Below are positions 33,485-42,350 of a stretch of DNA of 64,000 nucleotides, in pieces. Origin of the DNA: Dysgonomonadaceae bacterium zrk40 (GTDB lineage: Bacteria > Bacteroidota > Bacteroidia > Bacteroidales > Dysgonomonadaceae). The translations under genes and the position numbers were made by a program. The notes below the pieces were generated by a model. It was not told the DNA's origin and ran no database searches. It saw only the letters and a list, made by a program, of their open reading frames with translations. The DNA is taken from the NCBI GenBank assembly GCA_016916535.1, contig CP070276.1, forward strand, positions 1,488,001 through 1,552,000. The letters are read 5' to 3'. Every line of letters begins with the position of its first letter. Position 1 is the stretch's first letter.

Positions 33485-35179
33485 TCACTTCTCCCTTGCA
33501 TAGGGCCAGGCGGCGATACCACCCTCGAGCACCTTCACGTTGGTGTACCCATTGGCCTGCAGGATAAGTGCTGCTTCATAACCGCGAAGCGAGATCTTGC
33601 ACCAGGTGATAATCTCAGTATCCTTCTGCTCAGGGAGCTCACCCAGGCGGTTACGCAGCTGTCCCAGCGGGATAAGCCGTTCACCGATACCAAGACGCAT
33701 AACCTCGAATTCATTGGGGTTCCGCACATCGATCAGCAGCAAATTCTCTTTGGTCTTCAACCGTTCTTTCAGCTTGTCGGCAGTGATCCCGTGGAGGTAG
33801 CCGTCGAGCTTATTCTGCATGATGTGGGCGGTGGCGATGCTGTGGTCGATGGCCAGCGAGAAAGGAGGCGCATAGGGAAGATCAGCGTTCGCCATCTCAT
33901 CGACAGTCAGCCTTCCCTTGATGGCCATGGCCCAGATAGCCACCTGTTTGCTCACATCGCCCGGGCCGATCACCTGGGCACCCAATATGCGGCGGCTCTC
34001 CTTGTCGGCAACCAGCTTCGTGATCAGCAGTTTGCCGTTCATGAATCCGGGTTTATCCAGGCTGGCATTGACAACTGTTTCGATGCCGGTAACCCCTACC
34101 TTGAGGGCGTGTTGTTCGGAGAGGCCCGTTGAGCCAACACCATAGTCGAACACCTTGCAGATACCGGTTTGGATGGTACCGGGAAATTGCACCCTGTTCC
34201 CCTTGATGATATTTTCACCAATCGCCCTACCCTGCAGGTTTGCCAGGTCACCGAACGGTGCATGTACCGGCTTCCCGGTGATCAGGTGGGAAATTTCAAC
34301 ACAGTCTCCAGCGGCGTAGATATCGGGATCGGAGGTCTGCATGTAGCCGTTAACTTTGATGCCTCCGGTTTCTCCGATTTCCAGTCCCGCTTCCCGCGCC
34401 AGCCTGGTATTAGGGGTGACGCCGATTGCTACCACTGCAAGGTCGCACGGTATCTCTGTTCCATCCTGCAGCTTCACCGCAGTCAGCTTGCCGTTCTGAC
34501 CCAGGAACGAGGCCACACCATTGCGCAGGATCACATTGACCTTGGTCTGCACATAGGCTTCCACAAGACGGGCCATCTGCTTGTCGAGAAAGGTGAGCAG
34601 TTGTGGCAGCAACTCTACCAGGGTGATCTCGATACCTGCCAAGTGAAGAGCTTCCACTGTTTCAATGCCGATCAGACCGCCACCGATCACAACAGCTCTT
34701 TTAATCACACCCTCATCCCTGATCTTACGTAGGTAGTCGGCATCGGCTATTGACTGGAGAGTGGTGATGCCTTCCAGTTCCACACCCGGCACAGGAGGCT
34801 TGCGGGCAGTTGCACCGGTGGCAATGACAAGCTTATCGTAAGGTGCCATAGCTGTTTCACCGGTAGTGAGATCTGTATAGGTGATCTGTTTCTTCTCCCG
34901 GTCAATGCTGTTGACCTCTGTCAGCACCTTCGTGGTGATTTTCTTGGCATTCCAGAAGAAGCGAGAGTCGCGTACCACGCCTGCAGGAGAGCAGAGCAAC
35001 TGGCTTCGATCGTCAAAGAAGCCACCCACGTAATAGGGATACCCACAGGAGGCCATTGAGAGGTCGGAGCCTTTCTGGTAGACGGTAATCTCTGCGTTCT
35101 CGTCCATGCGACGCGCTTTTGAGGCGGTCTTGGGGCCGGCAGCGGAGCCACCGATGACAATGATTCGTTTCTTTTCCAT
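33485..35179 (-). CDS. CoA-disulfide reductase-rhodanese fusion
   Basis: 564 residues from MEKKRIIVIGG; a TTG four codons upstream is unlikely. FAD/NAD(P)-binding core (GGSAAGPKTASKARR; GGGLIGIETVEALH; YAAGDCVEI) with the single redox cysteine Cys45 in SMASCGYPYY, typical of CoA-disulfide reductases. The C-terminal 100 residues are a rhodanese domain with catalytic Cys527 in TWCKISLRGY. Such fusions reduce CoA disulfide or persulfide/polysulfide with NAD(P)H. The nearby peroxiredoxin suggests thiol or peroxide defence. Confidence 0.9.
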   Translation of the reverse strand: MEKKRIIVIGGSAAGPKTASKARRMDENAEITVYQKGSDLSMASCGYPYYVGGFFDDRSQLLCSPAGVVRDSRFFWNAKKITTKVLTEVNSIDREKKQITYTDLTTGETAMAPYDKLVIATGATARKPPVPGVELEGITTLQSIADADYLRKIRDEGVIKRAVVIGGGLIGIETVEALHLAGIEITLVELLPQLLTFLDKQMARLVEAYVQTKVNVILRNGVASFLGQNGKLTAVKLQDGTEIPCDLAVVAIGVTPNTRLAREAGLEIGETGGIKVNGYMQTSDPDIYAAGDCVEISHLITGKPVHAPFGDLANLQGRAIGENIIKGNRVQFPGTIQTGICKVFDYGVGSTGLSEQHALKVGVTGIETVVNASLDKPGFMNGKLLITKLVADKESRRILGAQVIGPGDVSKQVAIWAMAIKGRLTVDEMANADLPYAPPFSLAIDHSIATAHIMQNKLDGYLHGITADKLKERLKTKENLLLIDVRNPNEFEVMRLGIGERLIPLGQLRNRLGELPEQKDTEIITWCKISLRGYEAALILQANGYTNVKVLEGGIAAWPYAREK

Positions 35180-35218
35180 CGAAAAATTCAAGTTGTTAGA
35201 AAGTGGTTAAATATCGGG

Positions 35219-35635
35219 TTATTTCTGATCCGTTTGAATGGGAATCAATTCATCGCTGTCCGGGAAATCACAGTCGTTGCAATGGTGGTGGTTTTCGAGT
35301 CCACCAACCAACTTAAAACAGCGCCGGCAGCGGTACCACTCTTTATCGAACTGTACATTCCCCCCTTCAATGTTAATCATCTTACCCTCCACCATCGCCT
35401 TGGCAATGGTCTGTCGTGCCTTCTCATAGATGCGCGTGAGGGTGGGTCTGGAGACATTCATAACCACGGCAGCCTGCTCCTGGGTCATGCCTTTGTAGTC
35501 AAGCAGCCTGATGGCTTCATACTCTTCAAAAAGCAGTGTGACCGATCGGAGCATCTTCCGGGGAATGCCGAAGGGTTTAAAACCCTGCATCAACGGAGGA
35601 TGTTCCATTTTCCTATTGTGTTTGGGACGGGGCAT
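35219..35635 (-). CDS. DUF134 family helix-turn-helix protein
   Basis: 138 residues from MPRPKHNRK; a TTG just upstream is unlikely. The N-terminal HTH (EYEAIRLLDYKGMTQEQAAVVMNVSRPTLTRIY region, about 40-72) resembles sigma-region-4-type HTHs. A C-terminal Cys-rich tail (CRRCFKLVGG, HHHCNDCDF) may bind metal. DUF134 proteins are putative DNA-binding regulators. It lies 39 nt upstream of the CoADR-rhodanese gene on the same strand, so it may be co-transcribed with it or regulate it. Confidence 0.88.
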   Translation of the reverse strand: MPRPKHNRKMEHPPLMQGFKPFGIPRKMLRSVTLLFEEYEAIRLLDYKGMTQEQAAVVMNVSRPTLTRIYEKARQTIAKAMVEGKMINIEGGNVQFDKEWYRCRRCFKLVGGLENHHHCNDCDFPDSDELIPIQTDQK

Positions 35636-35787
35636 AAGCAGCAAATAAGTGGATGATCAGAATTTGATTTATTTTCAAAGATAATAAAATTATGAACGTA
35701 TGATCAATTAGCCATGTAATTTATCTACAAATAATTTCATGCATCTTGTTTTTACAAGGAGTATGGGCGTGAAGGCCTTCATTGAAA

Positions 35788-35812
35788 CAGCCGATGAGGA
35801 TCTCACCGGCTG
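35788..35812 (-). terminator. Probable terminator after tRNA-Arg
   Basis: On the minus strand an 11-bp stem (CAGCCGGTGAG, one G-U pair) with a 3-nt loop begins 14 nt after the tRNA and is followed by TTTC. The U-run is short. Confidence 0.55.
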
Positions 35813-35826
35813 ATGTCTGCTTGAAG

Positions 35827-35898
35827 TAGCACGGCAGGGAATCGAACCCTGATCTAAAGTTTAGGAAACTTCTATTCTATCCATTGAACTACCGCGCC
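35827..35898 (-). tRNA. tRNA-Arg (anticodon CCT)
   Basis: 72 nt. Acceptor GGCGCGG pairs with CCGTGCT (two G-U pairs). The anticodon arm is GAAGT-TTCCTAA-ACTTT with anticodon CCT, and the T arm is CAGGG-TTCGATT-CCCTG. No CCA is encoded. It reads the AGG codon. The rest of the 397-nt space between the DUF134 and flavodoxin genes holds only the hairpin at 35788-35812. Confidence 0.95.
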
Positions 35899-36032
35899 AT
35901 ACGGAACTGCAAAAATAGCTTTTTTTTGATTCCTGACAAAAGAATTGCCACACTCCCTCTCACTTTCAACAAACAATTTCGCAAAAGAGATGTTTAACAT
36001 CTGTAAGAATCACAACAAAATATCGCAACAGA

Positions 36033-36533
36033 ATGAATAAAATAGCCATACTTTACGGCAGCTCGGGTGGAAACGCTGAATCGGTTGCCAGGCAGGTACA
36101 GGATCTCTTTGAAGGAGAGGCCGACCTCTACAACGTACGTGAGGTGACCCTGGATGAGATCAGGGATTATCCCTACTATATCATCGGGACCTCTACTACC
36201 GGCATCGGTGACCTGCAGGATGACTGGGAAGGTTTTCTTCCATCGTTTATCAGGCTGGATCTCTCCGGCAAGAAGGTCGCCATCTTCGCACTGGGCGACA
36301 GTGCCTCCTACTCTTCCAGCTTCGCCGAATCGATGAAGGTGGTTTACGATGAGATCGCCGATAGAACCACTATCGTGGGGCAGATGCCTGATGAAGGCTA
36401 TACCTACGATGACTCGATGGCGGTAATCGACGGGATGTTCGTGGGGTTGCCCATTGACGAGGATAACGAGTATGACATGACAGGAGAACGGTTGGCCGCC
36501 TGGGTAGAAAAACTGAAAAACGAGTTTGTATAG
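36033..36533 (+). CDS. fldA: Flavodoxin
   Basis: 166 residues, long-chain type. FMN phosphate loop LYGSSGGNAESVA at the N-terminus, then GTSTTGIGDLQDDWEGFLP and ALGDSASYSSSF. One-electron carrier that can replace ferredoxin under iron limitation. Alone, with a strong bidirectional terminator 27 nt downstream. No clear iron-responsive site was seen. Confidence 0.95.
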   Translation: MNKIAILYGSSGGNAESVARQVQDLFEGEADLYNVREVTLDEIRDYPYYIIGTSTTGIGDLQDDWEGFLPSFIRLDLSGKKVAIFALGDSASYSSSFAESMKVVYDEIADRTTIVGQMPDEGYTYDDSMAVIDGMFVGLPIDEDNEYDMTGERLAAWVEKLKNEFV

Positions 36534-36560
36534 CTCTTGCTCCTCATTCACATCGAAATG

Positions 36561-36600
36561 AAAAAAAGCATACTCTCTTTACCGAGAGTATGCTTTTTTT
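36561..36600. terminator. Bidirectional terminator between flavodoxin and the uronate operon
   Basis: A perfect 17-bp stem (AAAAAAAGCATACTCTC and its complement) with a 6-nt loop, with A-run and T-run on both sides. It ends the flavodoxin transcript on the plus strand and the long leftward operon on the minus strand. Confidence 0.92.
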
Positions 36601-36626
36601 ATATGATTCATATAGATGGAGTTTCC

Positions 36627-37979
36627 TTAAAGCTCCTTGATCTTGATATTCTGAAACCAGACCTCATCGCCATGGTCTTGTAACAGGAGCAATCCCTCTT
36701 CCGCATTTCCGAAGTTGGGCCAATCCTTGTACTTGCTGGTCTTTACAAGCTGGTTCCACTCCTCGTTGTTGCGTTCATATTCAACAATTTTCACCCCGTT
36801 AAGCCAGTGCTCCACATGGTTTCCCTCCACCACCACCATGGCAGTGTTGAAAAATCCGTTGCGGAAGGGCTTGTCAGCGGGAGCAGGAATTAGGTCGTAG
36901 AGTGATCCCAGTGTCCGGTTTCCATCCTTACCCATTTTTGCATCGGGGTGACGTCTGTCATCCAGTATCTGGTATTCACAACCGATGGCCGATCCTTGAC
37001 CCTTGTTCAGATTGGTATCCACAAAATATTTAATGCCGCTGTTGGCTCCCTCGGTGATCCGGAAATCGACCTTCAGCATGAAATTCTTATAGGGTTTTGT
37101 GGTCACAATGTCACCTCCGTTGGTGGACTCTCCCCCATCGCTCTTGTGTACCTTGAGGATGCCCTCCTCCATGGACCATCCCTTTTCGGGGAAGCCATCC
37201 AGTTTGGCACCCCGCCAACCTTCGCTGCTGCTGCCATCCCAGAGGAGTTTCCACCCTTCGGCAGCCTCTTTTTCAGAGATGGTGTTGGCAATCTGGTTGA
37301 TCTGTTTCACTTCGCTGTTTTCCGGCATTTTGTATTGCTCCAGCTCATCGGTAAGGATACGGATGTTGCGCCATGCCACCGTTTTCCCCTCCTGTTCGGC
37401 ACTTCCTATGGAATGTACCTGCAATGCGATAAAGCCTGAAGCGGTGGTGTTGTCGAGCAGGTCGGTGCAAGGAACGTCGTTTACCCAGGTACGAATGGTG
37501 TTACCAATGGCCTCGACACGCGCCTTGTTCCACTCACCGTTTTTGAATGCTTTTTGCCCTTCGGGGTTGTAATTCAACGAGTAGAGCCATCCGCGGCGCG
37601 CTTCGTCGTAAACACCACCGGTCCAGGCTCGTTCTGAGGGATCGATCTCGAACTGATAACCGTGTACCCTTCCCTCGTGAAATTCCGGCAGACTGTTGCT
37701 GCGAAACTGCACACCTGAGTTGAGGCCATCGTCCACTTTGAATTCAAATTCGAGGATAAAATCGTCATACACTTCATTGGTTGCAAGGAAGGTATTGGGG
37801 GTGTTCAGTTGGGAAATGCCCACGATGGCACCATCCTCCACCTTGTATTCGGCGGTACCGTTTAACTTTTCCCATCCTTCCAGGTTCTCTCCGTTAAACA
37901 GATCCTGCCATTGCGGCCCCTGAGCACAGGAGGTGAGCAATGCGACAATTGTGATCAGCAGTAAACTTCTCTTTTTCAT
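36627..37979 (-). CDS. Tandem DUF1080 lipoprotein
   Basis: 450 residues, lipoprotein signal with Cys18 (LLTSC). Two DUF1080 domains: about 25-215 ([15 protein letters not shown] ... SGVQFRSN) and about 240-450 ([15 protein letters not shown] ... [10 protein letters not shown]). The family includes secreted 3-keto-glycoside-cleaving enzymes. It is the last gene of the leftward operon, 64 nt after a Tat-signal Gfo/Idh/MocA oxidoreductase that could make the 3-keto substrate. The duplication may give a second active or a binding domain. Confidence 0.87.
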   Translation of the reverse strand: MKKRSLLLITIVALLTSCAQGPQWQDLFNGENLEGWEKLNGTAEYKVEDGAIVGISQLNTPNTFLATNEVYDDFILEFEFKVDDGLNSGVQFRSNSLPEFHEGRVHGYQFEIDPSERAWTGGVYDEARRGWLYSLNYNPEGQKAFKNGEWNKARVEAIGNTIRTWVNDVPCTDLLDNTTASGFIALQVHSIGSAEQEGKTVAWRNIRILTDELEQYKMPENSEVKQINQIANTISEKEAAEGWKLLWDGSSSEGWRGAKLDGFPEKGWSMEEGILKVHKSDGGESTNGGDIVTTKPYKNFMLKVDFRITEGANSGIKYFVDTNLNKGQGSAIGCEYQILDDRRHPDAKMGKDGNRTLGSLYDLIPAPADKPFRNGFFNTAMVVVEGNHVEHWLNGVKIVEYERNNEEWNQLVKTSKYKDWPNFGNAEEGLLLLQDHGDEVWFQNIKIKEL

Positions 37980-38043
37980 TGTTCCTTATCTTTAAGTTTA
38001 AAAAAACTCTGTTTCAATTTTTCAAGATTCAACGTCCCAGATC

Positions 38044-39465
38044 TTAGATCCGGTAGAAATCTTCCCATCCTTTCCTGGGAGGTTCACCCGTCAGGAAGGC
38101 ATCGGCAAAGGCATCGTTGGTCACCCGCTTGGTTTCCCTGTCGAACACTATCTTTCGGTTGAGACGCTGTGCGGCAACCCCCATACTGAATACCTGGCTA
38201 AGCGGAGCCGCGATTTCAAACGGTGAACGGGTCTTCTCTTTGCCCTGGCAGGCCAGCAGGAAGTTCGCAAAGTGGTTTGAGGGGCTTTCCGGCACCTCCG
38301 GCAGATGTTTTTCCATCTCTTTTGCCTTCTCATCGGGGATGATGCTGAGGGTGCTGCCATGTGAGCCACCCTTGAAGGTCAGTTCCTTGCTATAGATCTC
38401 CTTGCCCGGGTTCAGCTTGGCAGGTTGTATCTTCCCTCCTGCAACGGAAGGAATGTTGGGATCAATCTCCGAAACACCATACCCATCCGGTACAGCGGGG
38501 ATATTGTCCAGTCCGTCGTACCAGGTAATCACCAGCGGCGGCATCTCACCACGGGCGGGGAACTTGAACTCGATGGTACTCGACATAGGGAAGAAATAGT
38601 CGTTGTGACCACTCAATCGCAGCGGATTCACCTCTTCTGGCAACCCCAGGTCGAGGAACTGATGGGCGGTATCGATGATATGTGCTCCCCAGTCGCCCAG
38701 GGCTCCCATCCCGAAATCATACCAGCAGCGCCACTGACCGTAGTGAAAATCCTTGTTATAGGAGTGGTGATCACGAGACATCAGCCAGAGATCCCAATCC
38801 AGTGTTTCGGGAATTGCTTCGGCTGGTGGAAACTGTTTGATGTTGGGATCCCAGCCGTGCCAGCGACGCGGGTTGTTCATATGGGCAGTGATGGCGGTCA
38901 CATCCTTGATGATGCCTGCCTCTTTCCACGCCTTGAACTGGAAGTAGTTGGCCTCGGAGTGTCCCTGGTTCCCCATCTGGGTTACCACGTTGGGATATTT
39001 CCTTGCAGCCTTGAGCAGCAGCTCCGACTCGTGAAAAGTACGGGTAAGCGGCTTCTCCACGTAGACATGTTTTCCCTCTGCCATCGACATCATCACGGCG
39101 GGAAAGTGGGCGAAATCGGGGGTGGCGATGGCCACTGCCTCAATCTCGTTACCCATCTTGTCGAACATCTCCCGGAAATCTTTAAATCTTTTCGCGTTGG
39201 GGAACTTTGCCAAAGCTTTCTGGGTATGCTCTGCACCGAGGTCCACGTCACAAAGGGCCACCACGTTTGCCAGACCGGTCCTGTCGAAATCGTTGATGAT
39301 CTCCCATCCCCGGTTGCCGATGCCGATTTGTGCCAGGTTCACTTTCTTGTTGGCACCATGCACCCTGTTAAAACTGGCGGCACTGGTATGCGTGTGGACT
39401 CCACCCAATGCAAGTCCTGCTGAGGCCAATGCAGCCTTTCTTAGAAAATCTCTTCTTGTTGTCAT
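38044..39465 (-). CDS. Tat-exported Gfo/Idh/MocA family oxidoreductase
   Basis: 473 residues. The N-terminus TTRRDFLRKAALASAGLAL is a twin-arginine signal, so the protein is exported already folded with its NAD(P) cofactor. The Rossmann part (VNLAQIGIGNRGWEI), EKPLTRTFHESELL, and the long C-terminal domain with WYDFGMGALGDWGAHI are all present. Related Bacteroides proteins oxidise C3 hydroxyls of sugars bound in glycosides. The next gene encodes a DUF1080 protein, which would cleave the keto sugar. Substrate unknown; pectin-derived glycosides are likely from context. Confidence 0.88.
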   Translation of the reverse strand: MTTRRDFLRKAALASAGLALGGVHTHTSAASFNRVHGANKKVNLAQIGIGNRGWEIINDFDRTGLANVVALCDVDLGAEHTQKALAKFPNAKRFKDFREMFDKMGNEIEAVAIATPDFAHFPAVMMSMAEGKHVYVEKPLTRTFHESELLLKAARKYPNVVTQMGNQGHSEANYFQFKAWKEAGIIKDVTAITAHMNNPRRWHGWDPNIKQFPPAEAIPETLDWDLWLMSRDHHSYNKDFHYGQWRCWYDFGMGALGDWGAHIIDTAHQFLDLGLPEEVNPLRLSGHNDYFFPMSSTIEFKFPARGEMPPLVITWYDGLDNIPAVPDGYGVSEIDPNIPSVAGGKIQPAKLNPGKEIYSKELTFKGGSHGSTLSIIPDEKAKEMEKHLPEVPESPSNHFANFLLACQGKEKTRSPFEIAAPLSQVFSMGVAAQRLNRKIVFDRETKRVTNDAFADAFLTGEPPRKGWEDFYRI

Positions 39466-39497
39466 GTAAATATGATTTGTTGTTACACAATGACATT

Positions 39498-40781
39498 TTA
39501 CTCAAAACGATCTTTGTATGCCCATAAACCCAGGGCCGGACTGGAGATGTAATAGAACTCCTCACCATCGGGAAGGGTGTTGAACCCTTCGCTGAGCTGT
39601 GAAGGATCGTAGCGTTGCATCATGCGATCGATGTCATCCCATTGAAAACCTACACTTTCGATCTCCTCGCGGGTAAGGTTTTCAACTCCTTTCCCGGGAC
39701 AGTAAGTGACCGAAAAGCGCCCCTCCGAGGAGCCGTGAATCAAGTGGGCAGCTGCTCCCAGGTTATCCCGCAGCTCGCCGTTCTCCTCCACCGCCTTCAG
39801 GGTGTGGGGGGTACCGAAATAGCCATATTTGCGGATCAATCGATCGATGGTCTTGTCCTCACCGAATTCCTTGAGTGCAGGAGCCAGGACAATCAGTTCG
39901 CCTCCGTCGGCAATAGCCATGCGGGTACGGTAAATCGACTTGTTTCCCAGCCAGGTGCTCTTGAACTCGGTGGGATCGAGCCAGACCACCACTTTATGAA
40001 GCGGTTTCTCAACCATTACGAAGTTCACCTCCAAAGAGAGCCTGGCAGCCCGGTCGAACACATCAAAGTCGTCACCCACAAAGAGTCCGTAGGTCTGCTG
40101 CTCACCATTCCCATTCACTCCCACCACCGTCAACACGTAGATGATGGGCAGATGGTTGGCAAAGTGGTCGGTGGCGTAATTAAAGACACGGCGTACCGGC
40201 GTATCTGCACGCCCCATCATCCGCTCCATCCCGTAGACAGCACCGATGTAATGGCTTTTGTTGATCCCTTCACTACCACCGGTACCTACGAAGATGTTCT
40301 TGTTGTAGTTGGCCATCCCCACCACTTCGTGGGGCACCACCTGTCCAATGGAAAGAATCAGGTCAAACTCACCTTCCACCAGCAATCGGTTTACCTGGGC
40401 CGGCCATGAGAAATTGACCTTCCCCTCCGAAACCTCATGAATATAGCTCTCAGGTACCACGCCCAGGGTTACCACATCGTTGCGCCAGTCATGCTCCCGA
40501 AAGAGTGTTTTAGGTGTCCGCCCGAACATATGGCTGATCTGCGGTTCTGTCATGGGGGTATGGGTACCCAGTGCCGGTAGGATATCGGTAAGCTTCTCCC
40601 CGTAATACTCCCAGGTCATCTCTGTTAGCTCGCCTGCCCTGCTGGGCAGACGGGTGTAATCGGGCGGAACGGCCAGTACTTTCTGCCGTTCGCCCAATTT
40701 ATCCAATGCTTCATTGAGACCTTTCTTCAGATCATCGCGCGACAGCGCAGTGTCAGAAGAACCTTTCTCGTAATAAATCAT
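39498..40781 (-). CDS. LarA-family nickel-dependent racemase/epimerase
   Basis: 427 residues, no signal peptide. Residues that in LarA hold the nickel-pincer cofactor are present with the same spacing: Asp41 and Arg44 in PPDYTRLP, His74 in GTHTP, His151 in VPHEVVG, Lys161 in NYNKNIF (the cofactor-attachment lysine) and His177 in NKSHYIG. LarA homologues act on many 2-hydroxy acids, including lactate, malate and D-gluconate. Its place between gnd and the oxidoreductase, in a hexuronate operon, favours a sugar acid. Gluconate/mannonate C2 epimerisation is my preferred guess. The cofactor genes larB, larC and larE are not in the window. Confidence 0.85.
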   Translation of the reverse strand: MIYYEKGSSDTALSRDDLKKGLNEALDKLGERQKVLAVPPDYTRLPSRAGELTEMTWEYYGEKLTDILPALGTHTPMTEPQISHMFGRTPKTLFREHDWRNDVVTLGVVPESYIHEVSEGKVNFSWPAQVNRLLVEGEFDLILSIGQVVPHEVVGMANYNKNIFVGTGGSEGINKSHYIGAVYGMERMMGRADTPVRRVFNYATDHFANHLPIIYVLTVVGVNGNGEQQTYGLFVGDDFDVFDRAARLSLEVNFVMVEKPLHKVVVWLDPTEFKSTWLGNKSIYRTRMAIADGGELIVLAPALKEFGEDKTIDRLIRKYGYFGTPHTLKAVEENGELRDNLGAAAHLIHGSSEGRFSVTYCPGKGVENLTREEIESVGFQWDDIDRMMQRYDPSQLSEGFNTLPDGEEFYYISSPALGLWAYKDRFE

Positions 40782-40871
40782 CCTATTTTTGATTTAAGAT
40801 ATAAGATGTTGGATTTCACTAACAATCAACGAATTCTCCAATCCGCAAATCAGCAAATCACCACATCATCA

Positions 40872-42326
40872 CTACACATCATAGGTGGTGGAGGCAGTGT
40901 CACCTCCGTGTCCTGTCCAGTTGGTATGGAAGAACTCACCTCTGTTTCTGTCCACCCGCTCATACTGGTGGGCGCCGAAATAGTCACGTTGTGCCTGTAG
41001 CAGGTTTGCCGGAAGGCGTTCGCTACGGAAACCATCGAAGTAACTGAGTGCCGAGGTGAGTGCCGGAACCGGTATGCCGTTCATCAGGGCGGTTGCACAA
41101 ACCCTACGCCAGCTATCCTGAGCATCTTCCACCGCCTCTTTAAAGAAGGGATCGAGCAACAGGTTCTCCAACGATGGGTTCTTGTCGAAAGCCTTCTTGA
41201 TATCACCCAGGAAGCGGGAACGGATGATGCATCCACCACGCCACATCAAGGCAATACCACCATAATTGAGGTTCCAGCCATGCTCCCTTGCCGCTTCCAT
41301 CATCAGGTCATACCCCTGGGCGTAGGAGATGATTTTGGCTCCGTAGATTGCTTTTTCCAGGTCGTTGACAAACTGCTTCTTATCTCCCTCGAACGAGGCT
41401 TTTTTGCCGTTGAGCACTTTCGATGCCTTTACGCGCAAATCTTTTTGTGCAGAGAGACAGCGCGAGAAGACAGACTCACCGATAAGCGTGAGGGGTATGC
41501 CCAGATCGAGTGCCGAGACAGCGGTCCACTTGCCGGTACCCTTTTGTCCCGCGGTATCGAGAATTTTTTCCACCAAAGGAGATCCATCTTCGTCACGATA
41601 GGCCATGATATCGGTGGTGATTTCAATCAGATAGGAATCGAGGACGCCCTGGTTCCACTTCTTGAACACCTCGTGCTGCTCGAAAGCATCCATGCCCAAT
41701 AAATCTTTCATCAAATGATACGCTTCGTTGATGATCTGCATGTCACCATACTCAATGCCATTGTGTACCATCTTCACGAAGTGGCCGGCACCGTTTTCAC
41801 CCACCCAGTCGCAACAAGGCACACCACCGTCGACCTTGGCCGAGACTGCCTGGAAGATCTCCTTCACATGGGGCCATGCATCGGGGGAACCGCCCGGCAT
41901 CATGGAGGGCCCTTTCAGGGCTCCCTCTTCACCGCCCGACACTCCGGTGCCCACATAGAGCAAGCCTTTGCTTTCCACATATTTCGTGCGACGGATGGTG
42001 TCGGGGAAGTGGCTATTGCCACCATCGATGATGATGTCTCCCGGCTCCAGCAGAGGGAGCAACAACTCGATGAAATCATCCACCGGCTTACCGGCTTTCA
42101 CCAGCATCATCACCTTGCGAGGACGTTCAATGGATGCCACAAACTCTTCCAATGAGCGGGCACCGATGAAATTCTTCCCCTTCCCTCTACCGTCCAGGAA
42201 TTGATCCACCTTTGCGACCGTTCTGTTGTAGACGGCTACGGTGTATCCTTTACTCTCCATGTTCAGGACCAGATTCTCTCCCATGACGGCGAGACCGATC
42301 AACCCAATATCTGCTTTTTCTTTCAT
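40872..42326 (-). CDS. gnd: 6-phosphogluconate dehydrogenase, decarboxylating
   Basis: 484 residues, full-length type. NADP motif GLAVMGENLVLNM, then YNRT, GTGVSGGEEGALKGPSMMPGG, and the catalytic region HFVKMVHNGIEYGDMQ (Lys) are intact. It converts 6-phosphogluconate to ribulose 5-phosphate and CO2. Unusually, it has no zwf or pgl beside it. Instead it follows a sugar-acid kinase by 24 nt in a hexuronate operon, which suggests that its substrate here comes from gluconate. Confidence 0.95.
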   Translation of the reverse strand: MKEKADIGLIGLAVMGENLVLNMESKGYTVAVYNRTVAKVDQFLDGRGKGKNFIGARSLEEFVASIERPRKVMMLVKAGKPVDDFIELLLPLLEPGDIIIDGGNSHFPDTIRRTKYVESKGLLYVGTGVSGGEEGALKGPSMMPGGSPDAWPHVKEIFQAVSAKVDGGVPCCDWVGENGAGHFVKMVHNGIEYGDMQIINEAYHLMKDLLGMDAFEQHEVFKKWNQGVLDSYLIEITTDIMAYRDEDGSPLVEKILDTAGQKGTGKWTAVSALDLGIPLTLIGESVFSRCLSAQKDLRVKASKVLNGKKASFEGDKKQFVNDLEKAIYGAKIISYAQGYDLMMEAAREHGWNLNYGGIALMWRGGCIIRSRFLGDIKKAFDKNPSLENLLLDPFFKEAVEDAQDSWRRVCATALMNGIPVPALTSALSYFDGFRSERLPANLLQAQRDYFGAHQYERVDRNRGEFFHTNWTGHGGDTASTTYDV

Positions 42327-42350
42327 TATTATCAGTTGTTTATTTGAAAC

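Noticed and set aside
38425-39423. 332-codon open frame antisense to the Tat-signal oxidoreductase
   Set aside because: The minus-strand gene has clear motifs over its full length; the plus-strand frame shows low-complexity His/Val-rich shadow sequence.
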